Assembly (NCBI GenBank): GCA_903813345.2
Contig: CAIIXF020000002.1
Coordinates: 6,503,772-6,567,771 of the forward strand
Direction: 5' to 3'
Length of the DNA stretch: 64,000 nt
Source: Owenia fusiformis
Taxonomy: Eukaryota; Annelida; Polychaeta; Sabellida; Oweniidae
The stretch's first letter is position 1; every line of letters starts with the position of its first letter. The notes beneath the pieces were generated by a model that saw nothing but the letters and a program-made list of their open reading frames with translations, made no database searches and was not told the origin of the DNA. Of the stretch, positions 12,715-24,449 are shown piece after piece. A program made the translations under genes and the position numbers.

Positions 12715-12847
12715 AAGTCTTGTCTACATACTGTACATGTTTCCTGGCGCACTGTCAGGATTTACATTTTTTAGTGGACATTGCCTGAAGCTTAAGATTT
12801 CTTTAGCATTAGCATTTTAAAGCTATCATCTGAGAATTCATTTCTCT

Positions 12848-13524
12848 AATTATCCCATCGAACGAAGTTCGGAGGGATATAGGGAACGCCTCCGTCCGTA
12901 CGTCCTTCCTTCCGTACATCCGTCTGTCCGGGGGATAACTCAAATACCGTTTGCCCGATTTTGTTTTGAGAGTAGAAGTTCTGCTCGAAAGCCGATTTTC
13001 AAAATGGCCACTCGTTTCAAAATGGCGGTCATTTTAGTGCCGATTTTACAGTAATTTAGGTACAATATATAAAACTGTAATAGCAATGTGTTTAAAATGT
13101 AAAAAAATTATATAGGACATTGATAAAGCAAGAAATGTAGATATTTAAGAAACACATGGCAGCCATCTTGAAAAATGGCGGCTTTTACACGCTACTTTAC
13201 AATTTTTGCTGTAACTTCAAAAGTAGTGGAGCGATTTTGTTCATATTTGATATGTGAATACTCATAAGCATGGCACACTGTTTTATGACACTTTAGGTAG
13301 TAGGCAGCCATTTTGAAAAATGGCCACCATTTACATGTTTGTGTGTGTGATTTTGCTGAAATTGTATATGTGCCTACTTAGAAACATATATTACTCTTGG
13401 CTAGTGAGCGACCATTTTTAAAATGATGAATTTTTGCTATAACTGAAAAAGAAGAAGGATTTTGTAAAATGGCTGTTCGATGGGATTTGCTACGCTTCGG
13501 CGTTGCTCAGTGTTGTCTAGTTTG
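12848..13524 (+). repeat. 'TTATCCCAYCGAACGAAGTTCG' dispersed repeat, long copy
   Basis: Starts TTATCCCATCGAACGAAGTT, then CCGTCCGTACGTCC and GGGGATAACTCAAATACCG. Inside are repeated 'CCATTTTGAAAAATGGCCAC'-like segments. It ends GATGGGATTTGCTACGCTTC..GTTGTCTAGTTTG, like the shorter copy at 7538. It lies just downstream of the HECT stop. No coding potential seen. Confidence 0.6.
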
Positions 13525-13869
13525 ATGATTAGTTTGAAGGCAAAGGAGACTGCAGACGCTTCTATAACATAGTGGATTAAAATGGGGCTGTTTTGTGAAT
13601 AGTGGACAGTGGAGGGTACAGTGAATATGTGTCAGGCATAGTGTCAAAAAGATTTAACATGAGAGAGCACTGACTATGACGTAATATTATTCTTGTGGTC
13701 TAATAAAGTTGACTATGGAGTAGTTCTACAGTGTAAATAGGATAGCTTTGGGTCCAGTCTCACACAATCTCATTAGAACTCCAGCAAAATTGAAACAGTT
13801 GATGACCAAACATTGTTAATTTGTGTATTTTCTTAAAATAGGATATATTTGGATGACGTTCATCATGTA

Positions 13870-14476
13870 CAAGGGTGACGCAAAAAATGACACCCACCTT
13901 ATGCTGCATAATTTATTTGTCCATTACCATATAGACTTGTCCTTTAGCACATTTGAAGTAGACATAATGCGTAAGCACCTCGAGAAATTTCAGATATGTA
14001 GCTCAAGTGGTTTAAATTTTATGAGCATTACAATAAATTCTCACTTTGGAGACTTTCTCATTAGCCGCAGATCTGAGATTGAGTGGGCACCCCATTCCCC
14101 TGATATTAACCCACCAAATTTTTACCTCGGGGTATTTAAAGGACCATATGTATGAGACAAAACATCCCCAAAACAGCTGACTTAAAGAGAGAAATTACAA
14201 GGAAGATCAGGGCCATATCTCAATGTGTAAGGGTAATCAACAACTTTGCCTGTAGAATTCATGTTCGCCTACAAAGGAATGTACGTCATATATGTCATAT
14301 GGAACAAATCTTGTAACGCTCATAAAATTTGATCCATTTGAGCTACACATCTGAAATGTCTTGAGGTCTTTACACATTATGTCTTCTTTAAATGTGCTAA
14401 ATGACAAGTCTGTATGACCATAGACCAACAAGTTATGCAACGAAAGGTGGGTGTCATTTTTTTTTGAGTCGCCCTG
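13870..14476. mobile_element. Mariner-type foldback element (607 bp) with a transposase remnant
   Basis: Ends are CAAGGGTGACGCAAAAAATG and, reverse-complemented, CAGGGCGACTCAAAAAAAAA, each continuing TGACACCCACCTT. TA flanks both sides (13868-13869, 14477-14478). The arms are ~190 bp. Between them a plus-strand reading gives EWAPHSPDINPPNFYL, which matches the SPDLNPxDF..W block of Tc1/mariner transposases. The rest of the enzyme is missing, so the element is non-autonomous and decayed. Confidence 0.75.
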
Positions 14477-15540
14477 TATTTATCATTCCTAAGAAGAGAA
14501 ATGCAATCAAAATTGTGACATATGTTATTGACTATGAATACTCAAATGTGATTGCTATTTTTATAGCTAAAATGGATGCATGTCCAACACATTGTGGGAC
14601 CACTTGTAGTCTGATTCTGAAAGCTTTTTAAAAATATTTATTTAGTCATGATCAATATACCTATAGCATTAGCTTGCCTATGAAAAAGGTACTTGAGAAA
14701 GTTTGTTTTAAGATATTTTTAAGTGTTCCTGTACAGTACTTAGTATTAACAATTAGACGATTCTATACAAACTTTGATTACTAAATTTTGATGACTGTAT
14801 GAGAGCTGTTATTAGGTATATCATATACATTCCTGAATAATTTAAGATGTTGATTATTGTTGCTATGGATTGTGTGATGTAATACTACTAGATGCTGAAA
14901 ATGTGAATTTACATGTAAGTGTGAATTGTGGATAGAATGTGGAGATTTCTGTAAGTTGTATTGCCAATTAAGAAATCGGTTCAGTACTTGATTTGTGCAT
15001 AATTTAAGCTGAAGTTTATCTGTTGTAAATTGATTGCTGTTACATCATGTTAAGAATTACTCTTCGAAGCATGTAAAATATTGCCAATATTTTGAACATG
15101 CCAAACATCATTATACCATGTCATTTTTATACCATATTTAGAAAGAATGAAGCAAATTTTCTTTAAATCTCTGATTTATAATTGTAAACTAGAGTATCTG
15201 ACACTTGTATCAAAATAACAAGTACTTTTTAGTTTATAAGTTAAATTTCTTAAGATGCATTCATTATCCCAAAGAACGAAGAAGAACAATATTTGCAGTT
15301 GCAAAGAATTAAATAATGATGTTACTTTTTAAGGAATACTGAGTCCTAGTGCATCTTGGTGTGTATAATTCAGAAATACCTTATTCTGTGTAATATTAGT
15401 TATGAGAAATATAATGAGATACTAAAATGCTAAGTGTTTTTATTTCATTTTATTTGTCCCACAAGTATAATGGCATATTGTACAGGGTGGCCACAGTGGA
15501 AAAGTAAAACTCCAGTGCATCCCAATAGACTGGAATAAGA
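14477..15540. other. AT-rich spacer without a recognised gene
   Basis: No supportable open frame. At 15484 TACAGGGTGGCCACAGTGGA looks like a solitary mariner terminus. At 15266 TTATCCCAAAGAACGAAG is a fragment of the 'TTATCCCACCGAACGAAG' repeat family. Confidence 0.4.
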
Positions 15541-16066
15541 ACAAGGCATTAACATGACAAAATGTCACCACCTAAAACAATTTGGTCAATTTAAAGCACG
15601 TCAAACCTTAAATCTAAAGTCTGATTTGAACTTCAGAAAACTTGTAGATGATTTTGAAAAAAAAATTGTGCAATTTGAAGCAGAGTAAAAAAGACCGTTT
15701 TGACCTTGAGAAGGTCATTAAAGGTCAAATCGTAAATCTAAAGTCAGATTTGAATTCCTGAGAACTTGTAGATGATTTGGAAAAAAATTTTGTCAATTTG
15801 AAGCAAGTTGAAAAAAGACCTTTTTGACCTTTTTTTGTTGATCTTGAGAAGGTCATTGAAGGTCAAATCTCATATTTTAAGTCAGATATGCACTTCTAAG
15901 ACCTTGTAGATGCTTCAGAAAAAAATTGAAGTCAGTCTAAACAGTATTTGTAAAGTTATTGAAAGTTGTAAGAATTTGTTACAGACCAGATACCAGACAC
16001 CAACCGCCGTAACAAAAAACAGACCACGAGACCATAACAATATGTCACCACTTTTGGTGGTGACAT
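15541..16066 (-). repeat. Dispersed repeat 'CACCACC..AATGCCTTGT', copy D (full length, inverted)
   Basis: Reads ACAAGGCATTAACATGACAA at 15541 and ends GGTGGTGACATA at 16066, i.e. reversed relative to copies A-C. It contains repeated AAGGTCATTGAAGGTCAAAT and TTGAAGCAAGTTGAAAAAAG segments. It lies downstream of the integrase-core gene. Confidence 0.72.
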
Positions 16067-16542
16067 AAAAACTGGAAATGAATGAACATTATCAATATAT
16101 TCAATACGATTATTATCCCACCGAAAGAGGAGCTCATGTTATGCAAGGAAAGGTGTCCAATTCCAGCTAATTACACAGTATTTCATATAATTGCATTGCA
16201 TAATACTAGTCTAATGCACCCAAAGTCATTTTTTATAACATCCATTTAACAATTTCAAATTGGCTGTTCACTCACTCACCTCTTGTATTTTCAACAAAAA
16301 AACAGATGGATGCACTGACATAGAAATGAAAGAATTGCAATTCAAAGTAGGAGTTAGCCATTTGGTGATATTTTGAAAAAACCCTTGCACCGACAAACTA
16401 CCTGAAAACTTCCAACCACTTGAAAAATCATTACAATTAACAGCTTTACGACCAAATTATACAGAATTGTAAAACATCAACACTTCAGGCTTGATTCAAA
16501 AAATCTGAAAGCCTACTGATGTGAATAAGCTTATTCAATGGA

Positions 16543-18410
16543 TTATTGTTGCAGTTCATGATTAATTTTATCTAACAGAAAAACCAGCAACTCTCTTGCC
16601 TCCTCTAATGTGTTAGGGGTTGATTTTCCACTTTCCTCCATAAGCATTTGGAATAATTCTTTGAAGTGTTCCTTGTTAGTTTCTACAACACAAGTATTGT
16701 CAGATTCTAACTGAGCAAATATTTCTTGGTCAATCTTTTGCAACACATCCTTATGTCCAAATTCTTCAGGGGCAAAGTACAGAATATCTGGTTTCCCATT
16801 AACTGAACTGACAGATTTTGATTTTTGAATATGGTGTGTATTCCACATTCTTTGCGTTGTGTCAAGTTCTCTTTGCAGTAGATCCATGTAACAATATCTC
16901 ATACACTCAATGTCTAGTATGTTTGAATTGTCAATAATGCCAACATCTAACAGCTGGCGGCAGTGAGATATCCACATTGCTGCTCCATATATTGGAAATT
17001 TACTCCAGAAACTTTCTATTCTCTGGTTTGCAGTTGATTTTCCATACAGAAATGCAACTTTACATGAACAGTCATCATTTACAGAGCGTAGAACAGTTTG
17101 AAGCAGTTCAACCTTGACATTCTCAGTCCCCCGATCTGCGCGAACAATCTTTGGAATACCATTTACATTTTTAACACAATCGCAAAAGTATTTGCAAATT
17201 AACATAGAGTTTTTATTTGAAGATCCTGCTTTGAGCCACAATATTCTTCTACTGAATCCATCCAAGCATCCATGGACAGTTAAACCATATGGAGTTAGTT
17301 TATCCCAGCCATCAATATGCCATATATAGTTGCTCCCTTCAGATGTATATTGTCGCCTTTGTAAGCGTCTCGTTGATCGTTTGTGTACACCTTCTGGGTC
17401 AAGAACTGAGAGCAAACGGCGAATTGTTTCATGATCTGTTTTCAGCCTGCAATTCACAAAAGCTGTCATACTTTATTTTATGCCAGAAAAAGGGGAGATA
17501 AAATAGTGAAATACAGTATAATGGTAAAGAACTTTATGAGTATCTTATTGGGCGGGATGACAGGTACAAAACTGAGTTGACGGGAACAACTGAATTGATG
17601 GGTAACAGAAAATGAAACAACAGCACTCTGAGGTGACATATACCAGAAAATGAGATGACGAGGACCAAAAAGGGGAAAATACATGTACTGAGATTAAGAT
17701 ACGACACAACTTTTTTAACTTATGCCACAAGTGGCAACGGTTTCAAACGTCATGATGACATCTTTTTAATAATTGAGTTTGCCTTCAATGAAAACTAAGC
17801 GACAGGTACAGGTACTGAGATGACCTAGGTAACATGTATTGAGTACTGGTGTATGTTGAACTGACTTGATGGGCAGCATACAGTAGGTATTTTCAAGAAA
17901 AGTATTCAGTTGACGGCAGAATAGTTGCTGGCCTTAAAGTGATCTGATTGGCGGAATCACATTCCAGCCTATGCCTTCCCATACATGTACCTCATAAATG
18001 TGGGGCTGATTTTTCAAATCCAATCTCCACAATTTTACAATCGGGATTCGGGGTACCAGATACTATTCTCGATTCCGGAATCAGGACATTGATACTTCCC
18101 CGATGGTAAAATTGTGGAGATTGATCAATCAATTGACTTACCCATGGACTTTTGTGATTTTGCCATGCATACTCCGGTATCCCATTGCTGACCCACTGCC
18201 ATGATCTATCTCTTGAATGATAGCGTCAGCAACTGTGCCAATGGCAGTTTTATCGAATTTTCTTGAGAGCCCCATCTTCTTTAAATCCCTCTTGATCTGT
18301 CTCTCCGAAAGTGTAATTCCATGACGGAACTTTAACAACATGCCGATCTCCTTGTACGTAAAACCGTCTTCAAAGTATGTGGCTATACATTCATCTCGAT
18401 CTGACTCCAT
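16543..18410 (-). CDS. Integrase-core (DDE) domain protein, two exons, 390 aa
   Basis: Exon 1 is 18142-18410 (ATG at 18410, donor GTAAGT); exon 2 is 16543-17446 (acceptor ATTGCAG). Phase 2 joins them to 1173 nt. Exon 1 encodes a helix-turn-helix-like region (YKEIGMLL, SERQIKRDLKKMGLSRK). Exon 2 has RRLLSVLDPEGV, RRQYTSEGSNYIWHIDGWDK, GCLDGFSRRILWL, ADRGTEN and ANQRIESFW; the D, D and E of WHID, ADRG and RIES are candidate DDE metal ligands. The C-terminal part contains MWNTH and FAPEEFG blocks typical of the stand-alone integrase-core proteins found in many copies in fish, cnidarians and invertebrates. No reverse transcriptase, protease or LTR is nearby, so it is not a retroelement pol. No stops or frameshifts, so it may be functional. 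Whether it still moves DNA or is domesticated cannot be told. Confidence 0.8.
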
Positions 18411-19257
18411 TTCTTCTTCGATTATAAGTCATGACACGCCGCATCTAGATTCTACAAAATCTCCTTTACAGAAGACTTTTGTAAAATTAAAATACTTATG
18501 CATTTTCAATATTAGTTTTGTAAAATTATTTTTTATTTTGCAAAATTATTTTTATAATTCTATACTTTTGGAAAATTATTTTGAAAATAATATTTTGAAT
18601 TGCAAAAGTCCCATCGTATTTTATAAAACTATTTTTAAAATCTGTAAACTAGTCTAATTTGATTTCTTTAAAGTAATCTAGGTATTTTTCCATAAATATA
18701 AAAAATAAATAAATTGAAAAATGAATTTCGAAATTACAAAAATCAAATCCTGTTTCATTCAAGTTTTTAGATTTTAGATAAGTATTTTGTGAATTTTTAT
18801 AAGTTTTTTAGATTTAAAACAGAAAAATCGATTTTTCATTTAATATTTTGATATATTACAAAACTAAAATTGTGTTTTATTAAAGTTTTTAGATTTTATA
18901 TAAGTACTTTGTGAATTTTTATAAGTTTTTTTGAGATTTGAAAAATTAAAATTGATTTTTTTTTAATTTGAAAAATATGTCCCTTTTAAAGCTTCGTACA
19001 TTGGTTACTACTGTAATTGTTATTGATGACCATCTTAGAATTTTAATTTCTCCACCCTAGATGCAGATGAGAAATTTGAAGGAGGGATGTTCCCAGGGGG
19101 AGCCTGTAGACATGTCGTTTTGTTACGAAATCGTTTGTTGAAAATCAAGGATCACGTGTTACACGGATCAAGGACAAGGTCGCATTTCCGGATTAAAGTC
19201 ACAAGAAAAATGAAATGTCACTACATATAAGACATGTGAGAAATACTTTATCTCATT
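18411..19257. other. Very AT-rich spacer upstream of the integrase-core gene
   Basis: Contains loosely repeated ATTTTGTGAATTTTTATAAG / TTTTAGATTT units between about 18470 and 18980. No gene is visible. The promoter of the minus-strand integrase-core gene would lie in the first part. Confidence 0.4.
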
Positions 19258-19370
19258 ATGTCACCACCACAAGTGGTGACATATTGTTATAGGTCTCCAA
19301 CTTTTTGTGGACGATGTTCGGTGTCTGTAACAAATGGCAGGTAGTGGAATTTTGCATGTTAATGCCTTGT
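19258..19370 (+). repeat. Dispersed repeat 'CACCACC..AATGCCTTGT', copy E (short)
   Basis: ATGTCACCACCACAAGTGGT to CATGTTAATGCCTTGT at 19370. Its outer end is the exact inverse of the outer end of copy D (ACAAGGCATTAACATG at 15541), so the two copies bracket the integrase-core gene like inverted termini. Confidence 0.7.
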
Positions 19371-19987
19371 ATAAAGAATAATTAAATGTCAAGTTGAAAT
19401 GTTTTACAAAAAGAGCAACTTACAATCCGCTCCAAAAGTTTAGAACCACCGAAACACAAGTACAGTACAGTAAAGCTTTTTGAGTTCAGCGTGCCACAAT
19501 ACGATGAGAAGAATAAATCATTAACTCTGTTGAGTCGTAATTTCTCTTAAAGTAGTGACAGTATATGAGTTTAAATAAGGACTCTGAATTCGAGAAACGT
19601 TACGTGGAATTTCTTGTTAAATCCTGGTTATATTTGAAATATTTTTTTTCTAAAGTGCAAGTAGTTTTGTCATATGTTGGGTTTCGGCTATTTTCTGAAG
19701 ATTTAAACAGTTGCATATGTTAGGCCAACGCATTAACTTCAGGGCAAGCACTTTTTGTACCTTGAGACAGGGAAGGTGCAAACCCACCAATATGTTTTTT
19801 TCTGAAATGTTGTCCGAACTTTTAGCCCTTTCCACACCTAATTTTTTCAATTGAGGTTTCAATATGTTGTTTTGAGACACAGTTAACCTCTTAAAAGGAA
19901 AAATGTATTCCTCTGAGATAAAGTGGAAAACAATATTCCCATAGAGAAAACTCATGCGATTCATTGTTTTCAGCTTATGCATTGGTC

Positions 19988-20112
19988 ACATTTCCTCCGA
20001 TTTTCACTTCGGCGCCCGGCAGATTGAGTATTTTGTTCAAAATTGAATACTTTGAACAAAACACTCAATCGGCCGGGCGCCGGCCGATGGATCTGAGCAA
20101 ATGTGACCCAGG
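19988..20112. mobile_element. Small GC-rich palindromic MITE-like element
   Basis: GGTCACATTTCCTCCGAT at the left is mirrored by ATCTGAGCAAATGTGACC at the right. Inside, GGCGCCCGGCAGATTGAGTA is mirrored by CACTCAATCGGCCGGGCGCC. GCATT stands close to both ends. Half copies occur at 44864-44930 and 51992-52050. Confidence 0.6.
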
Positions 20113-20281
20113 CATTACCTTTAGTCACCCATAATGGATATCTTTAAAACCCACGTAGAATGCTTTTTTCTTTGAGAGAGCACAGATATGTCTCAAATCG
20201 CAACATATAGATGCAACAAACATTGAAAAACAGGTGTGGAAAGGGCTAAAACTCAGGACAACATTCAGAGAAAATGCAGTA

Positions 20282-21284
20282 CAGGGTGGGCCAAAAAAAT
20301 TTGCAACTTTTTTAAAAGGCTAGAAAAGTATCATAACATGAAGGTATTGACATAAAAATTGATTTACAGAAAGTTTAGGATAGGCATATTTTACCATTCA
20401 AATATCTAAGCTTATACTGAATTCTAATTTTTTTGACAGTTCCTTGAATATCAATGGTAAATTGTTCATCTGTCCAAGATTTACTGTTTTTCCAAGAAAA
20501 TGTGACTTTTTTTTGATTTTATGTGATCAACAATAACACATTCATTATGTTCACTGAATCTGCTACAATCTTGGATAACTGTTTATTCAATATCTAGGAC
20601 AGTTTTATATTAGTATCTACTCACAATGGTATTATGTTATACTGTATCTATAAAACTATTATTAATCATATGTTCTTACATCCACCTTTCACCTTCACTA
20701 TCGCTCCCAGCCATCGTGCAAGGGTTGCTTGTGAATATCTGGAGGAAGATACCTCTAGATTTATTAGTCCTGATGAATTGCTGCCCAATACACCAAATGC
20801 CAACCCCTGTGACTATCACACATGGAGGCACCTGGAGCAGTTTATTGCAATTAATGGTAATCCACACACAAACTATAGATCAACTAAAAGAAGTTCTAAA
20901 GTTTTAAATATATAATTAATAGATACAGTATAACATAATACCTTAGTAAGTAGATACTAATATAAAACTGTACTAGCCATTGGTTAAACAAATATCAAAG
21001 ATTGTAGCAGATTTAGTGAACATAATGAATGTGTTATTGTTGATCACATAATATCATGAAAAGTCACTTTTCTTGGAAAACAGGAAATCTCGGACACATG
21101 AATAATTGACCATTGATATTCAAAGAACTGTCAAAAAATTAGAAGTCAGTATTAGCTTAGATATTTGAATGATGAAATATGCCTATCCTAAACTTTCTGT
21201 AAATCAATTTTTATGTCAATAACTTCATGTTATGATACTTTTCTAGCCTTTTAAAAAAGTTGCAAAATTTTTTGGCCCACCCTG
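20282..21284. mobile_element. Mariner-type foldback element (1003 bp) with transposase remnant
   Basis: Terminal repeats CAGGGTGGGCCAAAAAAATT / reverse complement CAGGGTGGGCCAAAAAATTT, flanked by TA (20280-20281, 21285-21286). The arms are ~340 bp or more. In the loop (20690-20860, plus strand) the frame reads PSHRARVACEYLEEDTSRFI then NTPNANPCDYHTW. These match the PAHRAR..FISKDEWP..SPDLNPLDYxxW blocks at the C-terminus of Tc1/mariner transposases, but the SPD motif is degraded and most of the enzyme is absent. Confidence 0.8.
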
Positions 21285-21364
21285 TATGTTGGTGGTGTAT
21301 TTGCATCTTTCCCGTCTCGAAGTCCAAATCAATTTATCACCTCTATGACTTTTCCTGGAGATGA

Positions 21365-21415
21365 TGCATTACAGGCCCGTAGCCGGGGGGGGGGGGGGTC
21401 GAGCCCCCCCCCAGA
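21365..21415. repeat. 'CAGGCCCGTAGCC' repeat with long G-tract/C-tract
   Basis: CAGGCCCGTAGCCGG followed by a run of about a dozen G, then TCGAGCCCCCCCCC, making a G-run/C-run hairpin. Same family as 7100. Confidence 0.45.
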
Positions 21416-21647
21416 TATCTCCTAAAATAATGTGGACCTATACCTTTTTTGCTTTCTTGAAGAATTTTCTGACATTTCGAGGTAGAAGGTAAAATTTGGT
21501 GACATATGTACGGTGCATTTTGATGTGATTGCCAATTTTTATTTAAATACATAAATCATATAAATTTTTGATCCTCGAATTGCCCAGAACGCACTAAATC
21601 AGCCCAAAAATCTTAACTTTTTCAGGGGAGCTTTATTCTAAATGGGA

Positions 21648-22295
21648 AGTGACGTCTGTGAAGCTCCAAGTGTTCTGGGCTACCCAAGTATTCCGAATCT
21701 AGCCGAAGTATTCTGACTTGGCCCAAGTTTTCTGGGTTTACTTATTTTATCAAATACACTCGATACTGTGATTTTCAATTTCTAACATCAATTTTAGGTT
21801 ACTTCAGAGATGACTGTTTAAAATTAAGCTAATGAAACCACTTAAAATGTGGCTGCCTCGTGCACAAAAGGCTTTCCATTTATTCATATAAACTAACAGG
21901 GTACCCATCGGGGAATGTAAAATCGCCGGTTGTTCGACTTTTGCACCATGGGACACTCCTGAGCCATAGGATATTTAGACAGAATATATCAATATTTTTA
22001 GGCTGGGTCTCAATTTCAGGAATATACCCCATTTTTTGAAAAATGGGCCTCGATTTAAAAAATGGGTCCATGTTTTTAAAAAGTGTGTCAGAACTCTCAA
22101 CGAGCCAACATTTTAGGACTCTCTTTTTTCATCATAGCATTTTTCCAGCAAAATTTTATTTTTCGAACACTCTCTTGTGAATTATAGAATATGATAAAAT
22201 AAGCGATCTTAGAACACTTGGGTTGTCAGAACAGTTGGGCAAGAGTCAGAACTGTTGGTTAGCCCAGACCAGTTGGGCTTCCACATACGTCATTC
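21648..22295. mobile_element. Inverted-repeat element with subterminal 'CCCAAGTNTTCTG' repeats
   Basis: Left part TGACGTCTGTGAAGCTCCAA then TCTGGGCTACCCAA; the right part reverse-complemented gives TGACGTATGTGGAAGCCCAA then TCTGGGCTAACCAA. Near both ends short units (CCAAGTGTTCTGGG, CCCAAGTATTCCGA, CCCAAGTTTTCTGG; inverted ACACTTGGG, ACAGTTGGG) repeat, as is common for transposase-binding subterminal repeats. No coding sequence inside. Confidence 0.6.
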
Positions 22296-22479
22296 AAGAG
22301 AATAAGTATTTAAATAAATTGCTTGCTTAACCAACTTTCTACGCATACCTAACAATATGTTTTACTTAAGTATGACATCATTCAGTATAATGAACGACGG
22401 TTTAGTTGCTCAAAATTCAGGGATATTAAACATCTGCAAAAAAGAAGGCACGATAGTACTGGACAAATCGCATGCTAGT

Positions 22480-23733
22480 TCAGTAGTTGCATTTGAAACA
22501 CACAAATCCTCGTTTGTCTTTGGCGCATGATTCGCACCTCGTCTCATTCCTGCTTGAAGACCCCTGCGTGGCACAACAATTTGTACATTTGTGGAGTTGC
22601 TTCTTAAACACCGATCTCACAAGTGTTCGGCGCCACTTTGGCCTACACGAATCACACTTCCATTTGTAATTGGACACGTCTAAAGCACAAATATATTTGG
22701 AATTAACGACTTTAAATAAAAAGTATTCCAATATGACTGGCAAAGGAAAAAGTTGTAAATAGATAATGGTATAAGCCGTTTTTTAAGGGACTATAATCAC
22801 TATGCTTTTGACTTGTAGTTTGTGTACTACACGTCATCATTTGTTGCACAGCTTTATCAGGTCACAAGAACTCACGCTTATAAAACGTTGTTAATAAGTA
22901 AGTCAAGCTGATTCTCGATTAGACTGGCAGGGAATCCGTCAAGGAATCATGGTGATATTTGGCAGTGAAAAGGACATTAGAATTTATACACAAATATACA
23001 TTTCTACACGCAAATTTCTTATACATTTTTATACGCATCAGTACGTTTTTTGCCAGACGCATATTCGCATATAATTGTTCAATGGTTCTCTGAATTATTA
23101 CGTATATATATAGTTTTTACACACACCAAGTATAAAATAATTATTATTTCGAAATATTGTAAAATAACATTGACACGTGTACGTACCTGTTTCAAAACAG
23201 TTTTCCGCAGCTTCAGTGGTTGTAGCTCTCGCTGTAGTGGTTGTTCCTCTAGCTATAGTCGTTGCAATCGTCGTAGTAGAGACGTCATCGACCACTGCGT
23301 CAGCACCAATACAGAGTTCTTCAGTGGGGAAACGTTCACATCTTAAACTTTCTGGCCAAACAAATCCAAACCTTCTCATCAACTGCGAACATCCATTCCT
23401 GGCTCTCTGACAAAGCGCTCTGCATGGGGGAATGGGCAAATCAAGCACAGTGCATGGTGGAGCATATACCACACAGAGAAAATGCCGCAATGCAGGGCTG
23501 CATTGTACTTTCACAAGTGGAAAAAACTGATGAACTTCCAATCCAGCGTCATCTTGGTTCCTATGGTTTAATAGATTCGGCATTTGGGTTTGGTTATATG
23601 TTATGCCATGTCTACAGAGTGGTATCGTAATGTTCTCACAGTGTACCCCAGACGTTACTCCAAACTGTGCCGTTAAAACACTAGCGAATAAGATGGTCAG
23701 ACTCAGTCTAGATATCCAAAGAAATCCTACCAT
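22480..23733 (-). CDS. Secreted Frizzled-type cysteine-rich domain protein with CxxC-rich tail (248 aa)
   Basis: Exon 1 is 23187-23733 (ATG at 23733, donor GTACGT); exon 2 is 22480-22679 (acceptor GCTTTAG). Phase 1 joins them to 747 nt. Residues 1-~28 are a signal peptide ([12 protein letters not shown]). Residues 32-141 are a Frizzled CRD with all ten cysteines (32, 40, 78, 87, 94, 104, 108, 115, 132, 141) and hallmark segments [41 protein letters not shown] and [11 protein letters not shown]. CRDs of this kind bind Wnt ligands through their lipid. A Thr/Ala-rich linker (~152-176) follows, then exon 2: a basic tail with CDSC, CTNCC, CESC and CFKC. There is no seven-pass membrane region and no netrin domain, so it is neither a Frizzled receptor nor a standard sFRP. 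It may act as a secreted Wnt modulator. The tail is unassigned. Confidence 0.85.
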
Positions 23734-24449
23734 GTTGGATGAACTTACAACGCAAAATCTAGTTAGCTTAGATAGGTAAATACAAGGTTGTACTGCACGT
23801 TAAGAGATAACAATCGATAATTTTACATGTGCCACTGATCTTCTGTATACAAGTCAAGTTCATGTCAAGTAAAAAATAATTATTTTTTAAAATCGGGGGA
23901 AGTTGGGATTTTTGGAAGGAAAATCGAGGTGAAAATCAGAATTTTTCATAAAAAATTGGAGAAAATCGGAATTTCTATGAAAAAATCGGGATTTTTAGAA
24001 AGAAATCGGGAGAAAAATCGGGGGTATAAAAACTATATCAACAATTTTTAAAACGGGAGAAAATCGGGATTACTGAAAATAAAAAGAAAGAAGTCGGAAT
24101 TGCTAAAAAAATCGGGAGAAAATCGGGGTTTACATTTGGTAAACACGTTTATGAATTGCATTTGGGCGATCGATTAAATTAAATTCTGGTTTCAAATAGT
24201 TTAGAGAAGATTAAATAAGCAAACGGTATTTCGGATGTATTAAGTTAGCTATTTTGTTTTATCACAAAATGCTTTTGCATATTTGTTTTCACCACGTTCC
24301 AACTTCATTGTAATGTCTCCTATATGCGTTACAAGTGACACACCTCTTGAGTTCAGATAATTACCTTGTTATTGACAATACTCGAAGCTTTTATACTGTA
24401 CTCTAGAAACTCATTTTACTACAATATGATCTAAGATCAAAGTTGTAAA
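23734..24449. other. Upstream region of the CRD gene with an 'AATCGGGA' array
   Basis: Between 23890 and 24135 the unit AAATCGGGAGAAAATCGGGA / AATCGGGATTTTTA recurs irregularly about ten times, a degenerate short tandem repeat. The rest holds no visible gene and should include the promoter of the minus-strand CRD gene. Confidence 0.45.

Noticed and set aside
16543-18410. Retroviral or LTR-retrotransposon integrase
   Set aside because: No LTR, primer site, reverse transcriptase or protease is nearby, and the sequence blocks match the stand-alone integrase-core family.
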